A stretch of 64,000 nucleotides of DNA from Ancylobacter amanitiformis (GTDB lineage: Bacteria; Pseudomonadota; Alphaproteobacteria; Rhizobiales; Xanthobacteraceae), in contig NZ_JAUSVR010000008.1 in assembly GCF_030814815.1 (NCBI RefSeq), positions 155,800-219,799 of the forward strand. Direction: 5' to 3'. The stretch's first letter is position 1. Each line of letters starts with the position of its first letter. The position numbers and the translations under genes were made by a program. The notes under the pieces are model-generated. The model saw only the letters and a program-made list of their open reading frames with translations. It had not been told where the DNA came from and searched no databases. Below, one piece after another: positions 45,842-55,104 of the stretch.

Positions 45842-48800
45842 ATGAATGAAGCGTTTTTTCGCTCTCCCATACTGAACTCGCCCTATGCCGAACCAAACCG
45901 CCATTGGGAGCTCGACGCCAACGGCCAGCCGACAAATAGCGTGGTGGCGCGCAGACGGCCGAGTGCACTCGTCTCGCCAATTCCCAAGGCGAGGAAGGTG
46001 CGTGGCAAGCCGGTGCAGGCTGATTTGCTCGCGGACGAGCAGGGGCAGGAATACAACCCGACCGAAGTGATCAACGGCATTCGCTCGGCCGTCGAGAGCT
46101 GGCGGCGGCTGCCGGAGAGCCAGTGGCAGGTGACGCCGTCGACCGCGCGGCTGCTGCGGCACTGGCGCAACCATAAATTCGCGAATCAGAAGCCGTTCTT
46201 CTGCCAGATCGAGGCGGTGGAGACGGTCATCTGGCTGACCGAGGTGGCGCCGAAATCCTCCTCGCAGGGTCGACGCTTCTGGACCCATCTGGAAGCCGCC
46301 AACGCCGCGTCCAATCCCGAACTCATGCGCATGGCGCTGAAGCTGGCGACGGGCGCGGGCAAGACCACCGTCATGGCCATGCTCATCGCCTGGCAGACGG
46401 TCAATGCCGTGCGGCATCCCAATGCCAGGAAGTTCTCCCGCGGGTTTCTCGTGGTGGCGCCCGGAATCACCATCAAGGATCGGCTGCGCGTCCTGCAGCC
46501 CAACGATCCCGAGAGCTATTACAGCACGCGTGAACTCGTGCCCGAGGACATGCTCCCCGACATGGGGCGGGCGAAGATCGTCATCACCAATTTCCACGCC
46601 TTCAAGAAGAAGGACGAGATCCCGCTCAACAAGGTGCAGCGGGCGGCGCTCAAGACCACCTCCCGCGAGGAGAGCGACGGCGCGATGATCCGCCGGGTGG
46701 CCGGCGAACTGATGGGCCTGAAGAACATCGTCGTGCTGAACGACGAGGCGCATCACTGCTATCGCGAGCGGCCGCTGACGCCCGAGGAACTGGCCGAGCT
46801 GAAAGGCGACGCCCTCGCCGAGGCCAAGGAGAATAACGAGGCGGCCCGGCTGTGGATTTCCGGACTGGAGGCGATCAAGCGCGAGCTCGGCACGCAGATG
46901 GTCTACGACCTGTCCGCGACGCCGTTCTTCCTGCGCGGTTCGGGCTATCGCGAGGGATCGCTGTTCGGCTGGGTGATGAGCGACTTCAGCCTGATGGACG
47001 CGATCGAATGCGGCATCGTCAAGCTGCCGCGCGTGCCGATCATGGACAATGTGCCGGGCGGCGACACGCCGATGTTCCGCAATCTGTGGGACCATATCGG
47101 AAAGATCATGCCCAAGAAGGGCCGGGCCAGCGCCAGGGGCTATGATCCGCAGAAACTGCCGAACCCCCTGCTGAGCGCCATCGACGCGCTGTACGGCCAT
47201 TATGAGAAGACCCACGCGCTGTGGCGGGAATCGGGGCTCGGCGTCGATCCCGTCTTCATCGTGGTGTGCAACAACACCGCGACCTCCAAGCTGGTGCATG
47301 ACTACATCGCCGGCTACGAGCTGGAGGACGAGCACGGCAACCGCTCGCTCGTTGCCGGAAAGTGTGGGCTGTTCCTCAATTTCGATCCCGATGGCACCGC
47401 CCTGCCGCGCATGCGCACCCTGCTGATCGACAGCGGGCAGCTGGAGAGCGGGGAGGCCATCAGCCCCGAGTTCCGCGAGGCCGCGGGCCCGGAAATCCAG
47501 CGCTTCAAGGACGAGCTGACCCAGCGCACCGGCGACCGCTCCGCCGCCGACGCCATTGATGACGCCACCATCCTGCGCGAGGTGATGAACACGGTCGGTC
47601 GCAAGGGCGCGCTCGGCGAGGGCATTCGCTGCGTGGTCTCGGTGTCGATGCTGACCGAGGGGTGGGATGCCAACACCGTCACCCATGTGCTGGGCGTGCG
47701 GGCTTTCGGCACCCAGCTTCTGTGCGAGCAGGTGATCGGCCGGGCGCTGCGGCGCCAGTCCTACCAGCTGCAGGCGGATGGGCTGTTCAAGGTGGAATAT
47801 GCCGATGTGCTCGGCATTCCCTTCGACTTCACGGCCCAGCCCGTGGTGGCCAAGCCCAGCCCGCCGGACAATATGGAGCGCGTCTTCGCCATCAGCCCGG
47901 ACCGCGACATGAGCGAGATCCGCTTTCCCCGTGTCGAGGGCTACCGTACCGAACTGGGGCAGGAGGTGCTGGCCGCGGCGTTCAGCGAGGATTCGACGCT
48001 GGATCTGACTCCGGACCTCGTCGGCGCCACCGAGACGGTGAATGCCGGCATCATCGGCGAGCAGGCGGACCTGACGCTGGCCCATCTCGCCGATGTCCGC
48101 CCGGCGACGATCCAGCTGCGGCTGGCCGACTGGATCGTCAAGCGGCGGCTCACCGATGCCAATGAGCAGCCCAAGATCGGGCTCATCATGCAGCTGAAGC
48201 CCATCGTGCGCCGCTGGATGGCCGAGCATCTTGTGTGCACCGGCGGCACCCAGCCGGCGCAGCTGCTCTATTACGGCATTGCCGACCGCGTGGCCGACCG
48301 CATCATGGCGGCGATCACCCGCGGGCAGGAGGGTGGCGGGCGCGTGCTGGCGCTGCTCGATCCCTATAATCGCGAGGGCTCGACGCGCCATGTGCGCTTC
48401 ATGACCTCGAAGGACCGCTACGAGACCGGGCCACGCTGCCACATCAACTACGCCGTGATCGACAGCGACTGGGAGGCGGAATTCTGCCGCGTGGCGGATC
48501 GCCATCCGCGCGTGCTGGCCTGGGTGAAGAACCACAATCTCGGTTTCGAGGTGCCCTATTCCGCCAGCGGCGACGTGCGGCGCTATCGCCCCGACTTCAT
48601 CCTGCGCATCGACGATGGGCGCGGCGAGGCCGATCCGCTCCATCTCGTGGTGGAAATCAAGGGCGCGCGCGACGAGGACGACAAGGACAAGGCGGAGACC
48701 ATGCGCACGCTGTGGGTGCCGGGCGTCAACAATCTCGGCGGGCTCGGCCGCTGGGACTTTGCCGAGTTCCGCGATGTGTGGACCATCCAGACCGAATTCG

Positions 48801-48865
48801 CCGCCAAGGTGGAAGCGTGGCTGGATCGTGTCACGATATCCGCCGCTTCCGTCACCGCCGCCTGA
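45842..48865 (+). CDS. Type III-like restriction helicase-nuclease (Res subunit)
   Basis: The 1007-residue protein is a superfamily 2 helicase with Walker A LATGAGKTT (near 167-175), Walker B NDEAHH (near 299-304) and motif VI EQVIGRALRR (near 628). The C-terminus has a PD-(D/E)xK nuclease: YRPDF (Asp near 917) and VVEIKGARDE (Glu and Lys near 937-939). The start MNEAFFRSP at 45842 follows GGCGGGAG; an in-frame TTG seven codons up is weaker. It should translocate on and cut DNA lacking the partner's methylation. It is followed 47 bp later by the methyltransferase gene. Confidence 0.88.
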   Translation: MNEAFFRSPILNSPYAEPNRHWELDANGQPTNSVVARRRPSALVSPIPKARKVRGKPVQADLLADEQGQEYNPTEVINGIRSAVESWRRLPESQWQVTPSTARLLRHWRNHKFANQKPFFCQIEAVETVIWLTEVAPKSSSQGRRFWTHLEAANAASNPELMRMALKLATGAGKTTVMAMLIAWQTVNAVRHPNARKFSRGFLVVAPGITIKDRLRVLQPNDPESYYSTRELVPEDMLPDMGRAKIVITNFHAFKKKDEIPLNKVQRAALKTTSREESDGAMIRRVAGELMGLKNIVVLNDEAHHCYRERPLTPEELAELKGDALAEAKENNEAARLWISGLEAIKRELGTQMVYDLSATPFFLRGSGYREGSLFGWVMSDFSLMDAIECGIVKLPRVPIMDNVPGGDTPMFRNLWDHIGKIMPKKGRASARGYDPQKLPNPLLSAIDALYGHYEKTHALWRESGLGVDPVFIVVCNNTATSKLVHDYIAGYELEDEHGNRSLVAGKCGLFLNFDPDGTALPRMRTLLIDSGQLESGEAISPEFREAAGPEIQRFKDELTQRTGDRSAADAIDDATILREVMNTVGRKGALGEGIRCVVSVSMLTEGWDANTVTHVLGVRAFGTQLLCEQVIGRALRRQSYQLQADGLFKVEYADVLGIPFDFTAQPVVAKPSPPDNMERVFAISPDRDMSEIRFPRVEGYRTELGQEVLAAAFSEDSTLDLTPDLVGATETVNAGIIGEQADLTLAHLADVRPATIQLRLADWIVKRRLTDANEQPKIGLIMQLKPIVRRWMAEHLVCTGGTQPAQLLYYGIADRVADRIMAAITRGQEGGGRVLALLDPYNREGSTRHVRFMTSKDRYETGPRCHINYAVIDSDWEAEFCRVADRHPRVLAWVKNHNLGFEVPYSASGDVRRYRPDFILRIDDGRGEADPLHLVVEIKGARDEDDKDKAETMRTLWVPGVNNLGGLGRWDFAEFRDVWTIQTEFAAKVEAWLDRVTISAASVTAA

Positions 48866-48912
48866 GCCTTCGTCCCGTTCGCCGCCCCGCCTGCGCCTTC
48901 GAGGAAAGCCTG

Positions 48913-51717
48913 ATGTCCAAATCCCCCCTGCGCGTCGACACGCTCACCCATGACGAGGCGACGCGCAAGAATGCGCCCACCGCCGAGCTGGAGGCGTTCG
49001 TGCCGCCGGACATGAAGGAGCCGATCCGCGCCGCGTACCAGCGGCGCAACCCGGATCTCGACCCGCAATTGGTGTGGCGCGGCAAGGATGTGCTGGACTG
49101 GTCGGACCTCATCGTCGAGGCGCCGCCGCTCTATATTCAGGAGAAGATCCACCCCAAGGCGCTGATCGAGGACCTGAAGCGCGCCAGCGAGCGGCGCCGC
49201 GAGCCGGACGCGACGCCCGACCTGTTCGCCGATTTCAACGGGCTGGATCGGGAGCAGCGCACCGAGTTCTACGCCCATGACCAGCACTGGTCGAACCGCA
49301 TGATCCTGGGCGACAGCCTGAAGGTGATGGCGAGCCTTGCGGAGCGCGAGGGGCTCAAGGGCCGGGTGCAGTGCATCTATATCGACCCGCCCTATGGCAT
49401 CAAGTTCAACTCGAACTTCCAGTGGTCCACCACCAGCCGCGACGTGAAGGACGGCAAGGCCGACCACCTCACCCGCGAGCCCGAGCAGGTGAAGGCGTTT
49501 CGCGATACGTGGCGGGACGGAATACATTCCTATCTCACCTATCTCAGAGACCGGCTCACCGTGGCGCGCGACCTGCTCACCGAGAGCGGCTCCATCTTCG
49601 TGCAGATCGGCGATGAGAACGTCCACCGCGTGCGGGCGCTGATGGATGAGGTGTTTGGGGATGAGAACTGTGTATCGATCATTTGCCTCCAGAAGACTGG
49701 CGGTCAGGAAGCGTCGTTTATTCCAAATGTATCTGATTACATCGTCTGGTATTCGCGAGATGCAAAAAAAGCAAAGTATCGTCAGATATATCTAGGAAAG
49801 TTACTCGGCGTGGGCGAGGGTAGCGGTCTGCGCTACAATCAGGTCCGCTCGCTTGACGGACATGTTCGTCCTCTCACGGATGAGGAGAAGAACGGGGCGC
49901 CGTTACCGGACGCCAGTCGGGCTTTTCAGCTGACCAGCCTCATTTCTAGTGGCGTTAGAACCAATACAACAGCCTCGTGGACGTTTAGAGGTCGGTCTTA
50001 TCATTCCGGAGAATCGTCGAATTGGAAGACGTCACTCACGGGACTTGAGCGCCTTGGAAGGTCGGGTCGGATTGAAGCACGGAAACGTACGATCGCCTAT
50101 GTGAGGTATATTGACGATTTTGCAGCCTATCCGCTTTCGAATGTTTGGACTGATGTGGCCGGTGCAAGCGGTATAGTCTACGTAGTTCAAACGAGTTCGA
50201 CGATTGTTCAACGCTGCATCCTCATGACCACCGATCCCGGTGATCTGGTGCTCGATCCCACCTGCGGCTCGGGCACCACGGCCACTGTCGCGGAGCAATG
50301 GGGCCGGCGCTGGATCACCATGGATACCAGCCGCGTCGCGCTGGCGCTGGCCCGCGCCCGGCTGATGGGCGCGCGCTACAACTGGTATCTCCTCGCCGAC
50401 AGCCCCGAGGGCCAGCGCAGGGAGGCCGAGATCACCCGCTCGCTTCCCTCGGAGACGCCGACCTATGGCCGGCTGCGCCACGGCTTCGTCTACAAGCGCG
50501 TGCCGCATATCACGCTGAAATCCATCGCCAACAATGCCGAGATCGACACCATCTGGGAGGCCTTCCAGTCGAAGCTGGAGCCGCCGCGCGCGGCGCTGAA
50601 CGCGAGCCTCGGCAAGGACTGGCCGGAATGGGAGATTCCGCGCGAGGCCGCCAAGGACTGGCCCGAGGCGGCGCGCGCGGCGCATGAGGCGTGGTGGGCG
50701 GCGCGCATCGCCCGGCAAGGCGAGATCGACGCCTCCATCGCCGCCCGCGCCGACACCGAATATCTCTATGACCAGCCCTATGAGGACAAGGGCCGCGTGC
50801 GCGTCGCCGGTCCCTTCACGGTGGAGAGCCTCTCCCCGCACCGCGTGCCGGCGGTGGACCATGACGACAGCCTGTTCGACGAGCTGGAAGCCAGCGAGGG
50901 CCGCCGCCAGAAGGGCGAGAGCGTCGAGAGCGCGGACTTTGCCGAAATGATCCTCGAAAATCTGAGGAAATCCGGCGTGCAGCAGGCGCACAGGGCGGAC
51001 CGGCTGGTATTCACCGCGATCAAGCCGTGGCCCGGCCGCTTCATCTGCGCCGAGGGCCGGGTGCGGCAGGCCTCGGAAGGGGAGGGCGACACGCTGGCCG
51101 ACAGCCCGGAGCGCCGCGCCGCCATTCTTGTCGGCCCGGAATACGGCACCGTCTCGCGTCCCGACATCACCGCCGCCGCCCGCGAGGCGATGGAAGCCGG
51201 CTTCGACCTCCTGATCGTCGCCGCGTTCAATTTCGACGCCCATGCCAGCGAGTTCGACCGCATGGGCGCGCTCACCGTGCTGCAGGCGCGCATCAACCCC
51301 GATCTGCACATGCCCGATCTCGCCTCCACCGGCGCCGGCAACCTGTTCACCGTGTTCGGCGAGCCGGACATTCAGGCGCATGACGAGGGCGAGGGGATGG
51401 TCTCGATCGAGCTGGCCGGCGTCGACATGTACAAGGCCGGGCAGATCGAAAGCTCGGACGCCGACGACATCGCGGTCTGGTTCATCGACACCGATTACGA
51501 CTACGAGAATTTCCGCGTGCGCCACGCCTATTTCCCCGGCGCCAACGATCCCTACAAGGCGCTGAAGACCACGCTGAAGGCGGAGATCGACCCGGAAGCC
51601 TGGGAGAGCCTGAAGCGCACCCGCTCGCGCCCCTTCCCCCGCCCGCACGGCGGGCGCGTGGCGGTGAAGGTGATCAATCACCTCGGCGACGAGGTGATGA
51701 AGGTGGTGGCGGTCTAG
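48913..51717 (+). CDS. Beta-class site-specific DNA methyltransferase (Mod subunit, adenine-N6 or cytosine-N4)
   Basis: The protein has 934 residues. The catalytic motif DPPYGIKF (near 158-165) precedes the SAM-binding LDPTCGSGTT (near 446-455), the beta-class order. The segment between (about 246-441) is the target-recognition region and has AT-rich, differently biased codons (49650-50235). A long C-terminal extension (about 470-934), with IKPWPGRFICAEGR and AVKVINHLGDEVMKV, is typical of large type III Mods. The ATG at 48913 follows GAGGAAAG. It modifies the recognition site, protecting host DNA from the helicase-nuclease and providing specificity for the complex. Confidence 0.88.
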   Translation: MSKSPLRVDTLTHDEATRKNAPTAELEAFVPPDMKEPIRAAYQRRNPDLDPQLVWRGKDVLDWSDLIVEAPPLYIQEKIHPKALIEDLKRASERRREPDATPDLFADFNGLDREQRTEFYAHDQHWSNRMILGDSLKVMASLAEREGLKGRVQCIYIDPPYGIKFNSNFQWSTTSRDVKDGKADHLTREPEQVKAFRDTWRDGIHSYLTYLRDRLTVARDLLTESGSIFVQIGDENVHRVRALMDEVFGDENCVSIICLQKTGGQEASFIPNVSDYIVWYSRDAKKAKYRQIYLGKLLGVGEGSGLRYNQVRSLDGHVRPLTDEEKNGAPLPDASRAFQLTSLISSGVRTNTTASWTFRGRSYHSGESSNWKTSLTGLERLGRSGRIEARKRTIAYVRYIDDFAAYPLSNVWTDVAGASGIVYVVQTSSTIVQRCILMTTDPGDLVLDPTCGSGTTATVAEQWGRRWITMDTSRVALALARARLMGARYNWYLLADSPEGQRREAEITRSLPSETPTYGRLRHGFVYKRVPHITLKSIANNAEIDTIWEAFQSKLEPPRAALNASLGKDWPEWEIPREAAKDWPEAARAAHEAWWAARIARQGEIDASIAARADTEYLYDQPYEDKGRVRVAGPFTVESLSPHRVPAVDHDDSLFDELEASEGRRQKGESVESADFAEMILENLRKSGVQQAHRADRLVFTAIKPWPGRFICAEGRVRQASEGEGDTLADSPERRAAILVGPEYGTVSRPDITAAAREAMEAGFDLLIVAAFNFDAHASEFDRMGALTVLQARINPDLHMPDLASTGAGNLFTVFGEPDIQAHDEGEGMVSIELAGVDMYKAGQIESSDADDIAVWFIDTDYDYENFRVRHAYFPGANDPYKALKTTLKAEIDPEAWESLKRTRSRPFPRPHGGRVAVKVINHLGDEVMKVVAV

Positions 51718-51722
51718 GCGAG

Positions 51723-51764
51723 GGGCGTGGAAGTGGGCGTGGAAGTGGGCGTGGGCGTGGGCGT
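51723..51764 (+). repeat. Hexamer tandem repeats before the UvrD-like gene
   Basis: Seven hexamers in a row are all GGGCGT or GGAAGT: two copies of the 12-mer GGGCGTGGAAGT, then three GGGCGT. They fill most of the 68-bp gap between the methyltransferase stop and the next start. Copy-number change would alter the spacing before the next start codon. Confidence 0.85.
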
Positions 51765-51785
51765 GGCGCGGGAACGGGATGGCCG

Positions 51786-53876
51786 ATGACGCTTCTTTAC
51801 GCCTCCACCTTCACCAAGGCGCTCGGCCGGCTCTCCGCCGCCGAGCAGAAGCAGGTGAAGATTGCCACGGTCGACCTCGCGCTCGACCCGACCGGCAATG
51901 GCCTCCAGCTGCATCGGGTGGAGGCCGCGCCGGGCTTCTGGACCGCCCGCGTCTCGCAGGATATCCGCCTCGTGCTGCACCGGGACGGCGGGCGCACGCT
52001 CATCGCCTATGTCGATCACCATGACGAGGCCTATCGCTGGGCCTCGCGCCGCCGGCTGGTGCCCCATGAGCGCACCGGCGCGATGCAGTTCGTGGAAATC
52101 GTGGAGCGGACCGAGGAAAGCCCTCTCGCCCCCCTTCGCACGGACCGCCCGCAGGAGGCCGCCGCGGCCCTGCCGCCGGGCCGGCCCTTCGCGGTGCTGA
52201 CCGACGATCAGCTGCTCGATATCGGCGTGCCGCGGGACTGGCTGGACGCCGTCCGCGCCGCGGACACGGCCAGCGTGGACGGCCTGTTCGCCCGCCTGCC
52301 GGACGAAGCGGCGGAGGCGCTGCTCGACATCGCCACGGGCGGGCGGCTGGAGGATCATATCGCCGTTCGCGCGCCTGTCGGGGCGGACCCCTATGCTCAT
52401 CCCGATGCGCAGCGCCGCTTCCGCATCGTCGAGGGGCTGGAGGAACTCAAGGCCGCGCTCGACGCGCCGTTCGCCCAATGGGCGGTTTTCCTGCACCCCA
52501 CGCAGCGCGCGCTGGTTGGAAAGGCCTGGAACGGCCCCGCGCGGATTTCCGGCTCGGCCGGCACGGGAAAGACCATCGTCGCGCTGCACCGCGCGCTGCA
52601 TCTCGCCCGTCAGCCGGGTGCGCATGTGCTGCTCACCAGCTTCTCACAGTCGCTCGCCGAGGCGCTGCAGCGCAAGGTCGATGTGCTGGCCGACGCCGCG
52701 CCGGAATTGCGCGGGCGCGTGACCGTGCGGGCGCTCGATCCGGTGGCGCTCGCGCTGTTCGAGACTTGGTCGGGTCCCGCTCGCATCGCCAGCCGCGATG
52801 ACGTGCGAATGGCCGTGGATGCCGCCCGCAAGGCGGGGCATGGCGATGGCCATTCCGCCGCCTTCCTCATCGAGGAGTGGGAAGACGTGGTCGATGCCTG
52901 GCAGATCGGCGATGCCGCCGGCTATGCGCTCGTTCCGCGTCCTGGCCGCAAGACCCGTCTCGGCCTGAAGCAGAGAGAGGCCGCCTGGACGGCGTTCGCC
53001 TTCGTGCGCGAACATCTGGCGCGGGCCGGTCTTGTCACCTGGCCCGACATCTACGCGCGGTTGACACGGCAGTTGCTGGAGGGGGAAGCGCGGGAGGAGC
53101 GGGCGTTTGGAGAGCGGGCGTTTGGGGAGCGGGCGTTCCCCTGCACGCATCTTGTCGTCGACGAGGCGCAGGATCTCTCCGTGGCCCAGGTTCGTTTCCT
53201 CGCGGCGGCGGGTCGGGCGCGACCGGATGCGCTGTTCCTGACCGGTGATCTCGGCCAGCGGATCTTCAAGCTTCCCTTTTCCTGGGCAAAGCTGGGGCTC
53301 GACATCCGTGGCCGGTCACAGGTGCTCAAGGTCTGTTATCGAACCTCGCATCAGATACGGTCGCTGGCGGACAGACTGCTCATGTCGACCCTCATCGACC
53401 AGGACGGGGTGAGCGAGAGCCGACGCGGCACGGTGTCGGTGTTTGATGGGCCCGAGCCGATCGTTCGGCTCTTCAACGATGTGGCCGGGGAGGTCGCGGC
53501 CGTCGGAACGTGGATCCGCGATGGCGTCGCGGGCGGCATCAAGGCCGAGGAACTGGCCATCCTCGTGCGGGGCGCCGGCCAGCTGGCGCGTGCCGAAGCG
53601 GCACGGAGGGCCGCGGGCGCCGAGGTGGCGATCCTTGCCATGCACGATGCCAAGGGGCTGGAGTTTCGGGCCGTTGCCGTCATGGCTCTGGATGAGGACG
53701 TATTGCCGGATCCGCAGCGGCTCAAGGATGTCGGCGACATGGCCGACCTCGAGGCGATTCAGGAAGCCGAGCGGCATCTGCTCTATGTCGCCGCGACACG
53801 GGCTCGCGATCGGCTGTTGCTCTCGGGTCTCGCGCCCGGATCGGAGTTTCTGGATGATGTAAGGGTGTCGATGTAA
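51786..53876 (+). CDS. UvrD-like helicase with N-terminal RelE/YafQ-like domain
   Basis: The protein has 696 residues. Residues about 1-92 resemble a RelE-superfamily toxin or RNase fold: a FTKALGRL helix, then LQLHRVEAAPGFWTARVSQDIRLVLHRDGG and YVDHHDEAYRWASRR (cited by position). Superfamily 1 helicase follows: Walker A GSAGTGKT (near 256-263), DEAQDLS (near 459), LTGDLGQRIFKLPF, KGLEFRAVAVM and LYVAATRARD near the end. An ERAFG repeat lies near 438-451. No antitoxin gene is adjacent. It follows the restriction pair on the same strand. A DNA-end processing or defence role is likely but inferred. Confidence 0.82.
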   Translation: MTLLYASTFTKALGRLSAAEQKQVKIATVDLALDPTGNGLQLHRVEAAPGFWTARVSQDIRLVLHRDGGRTLIAYVDHHDEAYRWASRRRLVPHERTGAMQFVEIVERTEESPLAPLRTDRPQEAAAALPPGRPFAVLTDDQLLDIGVPRDWLDAVRAADTASVDGLFARLPDEAAEALLDIATGGRLEDHIAVRAPVGADPYAHPDAQRRFRIVEGLEELKAALDAPFAQWAVFLHPTQRALVGKAWNGPARISGSAGTGKTIVALHRALHLARQPGAHVLLTSFSQSLAEALQRKVDVLADAAPELRGRVTVRALDPVALALFETWSGPARIASRDDVRMAVDAARKAGHGDGHSAAFLIEEWEDVVDAWQIGDAAGYALVPRPGRKTRLGLKQREAAWTAFAFVREHLARAGLVTWPDIYARLTRQLLEGEAREERAFGERAFGERAFPCTHLVVDEAQDLSVAQVRFLAAAGRARPDALFLTGDLGQRIFKLPFSWAKLGLDIRGRSQVLKVCYRTSHQIRSLADRLLMSTLIDQDGVSESRRGTVSVFDGPEPIVRLFNDVAGEVAAVGTWIRDGVAGGIKAEELAILVRGAGQLARAEAARRAAGAEVAILAMHDAKGLEFRAVAVMALDEDVLPDPQRLKDVGDMADLEAIQEAERHLLYVAATRARDRLLLSGLAPGSEFLDDVRVSM
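53097..53140 (+). repeat. In-frame 15-bp tandem repeat inside the UvrD-like gene
   Basis: GAGCGGGCGTTTGGA, then GAGCGGGCGTTTGGG, then a partial GAGCGGGCGTTCCC encode ERAFG ERAFG ERAFP. The unit is in frame, so copy-number change would lengthen or shorten a loop before Walker B without breaking the reading frame. Confidence 0.85.
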
Positions 53877-53879
53877 GTC

Positions 53880-53902
53880 CCGATAGACGTGAAATCTATC
53901 GG
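53880..53902. terminator. Hairpin between convergent genes
   Basis: CCGATAGA (53880-53887) pairs with TCTATCGG (53895-53902) around a seven-base loop, just after the UvrD-like stop. No T-run; acts on either strand at best weakly. Confidence 0.35.
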
Positions 53903-53933
53903 CTAACCGCAATCCTGCGCGAGCAACTGCCCG

Positions 53934-54761
53934 CTACGACGGTTTGCTCGATAGAAAAGCCTTGTCGTTGCCATCCACGACCAGCGCGGTGAGACGGCCC
54001 GTTCGATAGGCGCCCGTATCGATCCCGATACGGTTGATCCGCTCCTCAGGCTTCGCGCTGATCGTGTGTCCGTGGACCACCACTTTTTCCAGGGGCATCA
54101 AGGATTGCAGGAAAGGTGCGCGCATCCGCAGGAGATCGTCGGGGTCCTGGCTGTCCAGGGGCGTTCCGGGGCGAACTCCGGCGTGGCAAAAGAAATAATC
54201 CCCGTATGAGACCGCGTGCTGCAGCCCCTCCAGGAAGCGGATGTGCGAGGAGGGGACCGCATCCGCCAGCTTCTGGTGCACGTGCTCGAGATCGGCCTCC
54301 GTCTTCAGCTTGGAGGGATTGAGCTTCACGCCATAGGAGCGCGATGTGGCGTTGCCGCCGCTATTGACGAAGACGCCATCCATGCTGGGCTGCTTGAGAA
54401 AGGCGAGAAATTCCGCGTCATGGTTTCCCGCGAGCAGGATGTGGCGGGGATCCGCCGCCTGAAGCGCGATCAGACGGTCGATAACGCCCTTGGAATCCGA
54501 GCCTCGGTCCACATAGTCGCCAAGGAAAATGATCCGCCAGTCATCCGGCTTTGACCGTGCGATATCCTCCCCGATCTTCTGCAGAAGCTTGTTGAGAAGG
54601 GACAGGCATCCGTGGATGTCGCCAACGGCGTAAATCCGGATCCCCTCGGGGCCGCGCGCCTCCGAAAGGGTGACAAGTGGGGTTTTCCAAAGTCCGAAAA
54701 TTATCTGCCGACTCCAATCCGGGGCAGCGGAATGATCCAGCGTGCCGTGAAACGATATCAC
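53934..54761 (-). CDS. PPP-family metallophosphatase (serine/threonine or bis(5'-nucleosyl) type)
   Basis: The metallophosphatase has the full motif set: GDIHGCL, FLGDYVDRGSD, LAGNHDAEF, FFCHAGVRPG and VVHGHT. These give the two-metal site of bacterial PPP phosphatases, which act on phosphoproteins or diadenosine polyphosphates. The start is uncertain: no ATG precedes the domain. I took the GTG at 54761 (275 residues); a TTG at 54884 would add 41 residues. It is convergent with the defence cassette and reads away from the CYTH-CHAD gene. Confidence 0.78.
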   Translation of the reverse strand: MISFHGTLDHSAAPDWSRQIIFGLWKTPLVTLSEARGPEGIRIYAVGDIHGCLSLLNKLLQKIGEDIARSKPDDWRIIFLGDYVDRGSDSKGVIDRLIALQAADPRHILLAGNHDAEFLAFLKQPSMDGVFVNSGGNATSRSYGVKLNPSKLKTEADLEHVHQKLADAVPSSHIRFLEGLQHAVSYGDYFFCHAGVRPGTPLDSQDPDDLLRMRAPFLQSLMPLEKVVVHGHTISAKPEERINRIGIDTGAYRTGRLTALVVDGNDKAFLSSKPS

Positions 54762-55104
54762 AGAAGTGGCCCGGGGCGGGAATGCGCCGCGACCCTCCGC
54801 CTGTGCCGGGGTGGTGAAAGCGACAGGGCAGGAGCCGCGACCACGTCTTGCGCGCCGTGACAGGGTACCTTCTTTCCAGAGCAAGTTGCACCGAATGTCG
54901 ATGGTCTTGGAACCCCTCGGCGTCGCCCGGCGCGGCGATTCCCCCAGAAATCCACGACTCCGCGGGCGTGGTCCCGTGGCTCGGTTCGCGAATGCTACTT
55001 TTATGTGACAGTGCGAGCCGCTATCGGTGGCGTTTCAAGCTGACGGGAGGTGGCCTCTTCGTGGCGGCAAAACGGGCTCATGCCCGGACGAGCGGAGAGA
55101 CGAT
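54762..55104. other. 343-bp gap, no gene recognised
   Basis: It holds the region between the phosphatase (minus) and CYTH-CHAD gene (plus) starts. Part may be the N-terminal extension of the phosphatase if a TTG start is used. Promoters for both genes must lie here. No clear palindrome or motif stands out. Confidence 0.4.

Noticed and set aside
45569..48643. A 1024-codon open frame on the minus strand
   Set aside because: It is antisense to the Res gene, which has full helicase and nuclease motifs. The antisense product is His/Arg/Gly/Asp-rich with no known motif, a usual by-product of high GC at third positions.
51723..51764. CRISPR-like array
   Set aside because: Repeat units are 6-12 bp and contiguous, without spacers, and no cas gene is present in the window.
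45842..53876. BREX, DISARM or phosphorothioation system
   Set aside because: No PglZ, BrxC, DrmB, DndB-E or PLD nuclease gene is present. The first two genes fit type III restriction and only the third is unusual.
53934..54761. Phosphatase as a fourth member of the defence cassette
   Set aside because: It is on the opposite strand with a hairpin between, and PPP phosphatases of this kind are common housekeeping genes.
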